From NCBI GenBank assembly GCA_030533385.1, contig JAUNJG010000010.1:1-51497 (forward strand): DNA of 51,497 bases, read 5' to 3'. Within the stretch, counting starts at the first letter, position 1. The number at the start of each line of letters is the position of its first letter. Shown here piece after piece: positions 51,447-51,497 of this stretch. Made by a program: the position numbers and the translations under genes. The notes under the pieces were generated by a model. That model searched no databases, was not told the origin of the DNA, and saw nothing but the letters and a program-made list of their open reading frames with translations. The stretch is from Eubacteriales bacterium (lineage in GTDB: Bacteria; Bacillota; Clostridia; Lachnospirales; Lachnospiraceae).

Positions 51447-51496
51447 CTTAGAGTATAATTATCATTGGCAAAAAAGAAAAAAATAAAGGGAAGAGA
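51447..51496. repeat. Right arm of the 50-bp perfect inverted repeat
   Basis: The exact reverse complement of bases 1-50, followed by a single T at the window end. Outside identity ends sharply: base 51446 is A where the palindrome would need G. Confidence 0.9.
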
Positions 51497-51497
51497 T

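Noticed and set aside
1-51497. CRISPR arrays, insertion sequences, phage or integrase genes
   Set aside because: No regularly spaced repeats, transposase, integrase or phage structural genes were seen on either strand.

Overview
The window reads as a chromosomal segment of a low-to-medium GC, endospore-forming Gram-positive anaerobe, most likely a gut member of the Lachnospiraceae (Clostridia). Pointers are the strong AGGAGG-type ribosome sites with frequent GTG and TTG starts, an isoleucine T-box in front of a type 2 isoleucyl-tRNA synthetase, a SpoIID/SpoIIQ-like pair, a butyryl-CoA:acetate CoA-transferase-like enzyme, and small Lachnospiraceae-type proteins next to a P-type ATPase. No rRNA, IS element, phage gene or CRISPR array was seen.

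Layout. 1-6170: ileS under a T-box, then glycogen phosphorylase. 6371-25193: a coenzyme-B12-dependent 1,2-propanediol utilisation (Pdu) bacterial microcompartment locus on the + strand. It opens with an orphan corrinoid-binding protein, a soluble PocR-domain histidine kinase, an AraC-type response regulator and a 1-propanol dehydrogenase (pduQ). A regulated promoter region follows, then pduA, B, C, D, E, G, H, a PduK-like shell protein with a long charged tail, eutJ, a flavoprotein-like protein, pduN, O, P, S, T and a 115-residue protein of unknown function. 25289-28822: a convergent satellite operon on the - strand, transcribed pduU, pduV and two paralogous methylthioribose-kinase-like kinases. 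29036-31829: spoIID, a degenerate M23 (SpoIIQ-like) protein, a candidate structured RNA, a GIY-YIG protein and a hemolysin III family protein. 32025-36987: a carbon-nitrogen hydrolase, a DEAD-box RNA helicase and a GH13 amylase. 37225-37306: tRNA-Tyr. 37589-40305: a Fur-type 7-1-7 palindrome, two small proteins and a P1B ATPase. 40508-43413: a VanW/G5 cell-surface protein and a stand-alone phosphotransacetylase. 43785-48510: a visibly AT-richer galactitol-type PTS operon with its PRD regulator. 48803-51176: a CoA-transferase and an orphan LytTR regulator with a degenerate receiver.

How the Pdu genes work together. PduCDE dehydrates 1,2-propanediol to propionaldehyde. PduGH reactivates the dehydratase, and PduO and PduS regenerate adenosylcobalamin. 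PduP oxidises the aldehyde to propionyl-CoA, and PduQ reduces it to 1-propanol to recycle NADH. PduA/B/K-like/N/T/U build the shell that holds the aldehyde. The usual shell-associated phosphotransacylase PduL is absent from the window. The final propionyl-CoA step may be done by the stand-alone Pta, by the CoA-transferase, or by a gene elsewhere.

The least expected items are: the corrinoid protein fused into the regulatory cassette; the twin kinases in the pduUV operon; the unexplained flavoprotein-like and 115-residue members of the operon; and a perfect 50-bp inverted repeat that forms the two ends of the window. All functions are inferred from sequence read by eye; no database search was run.
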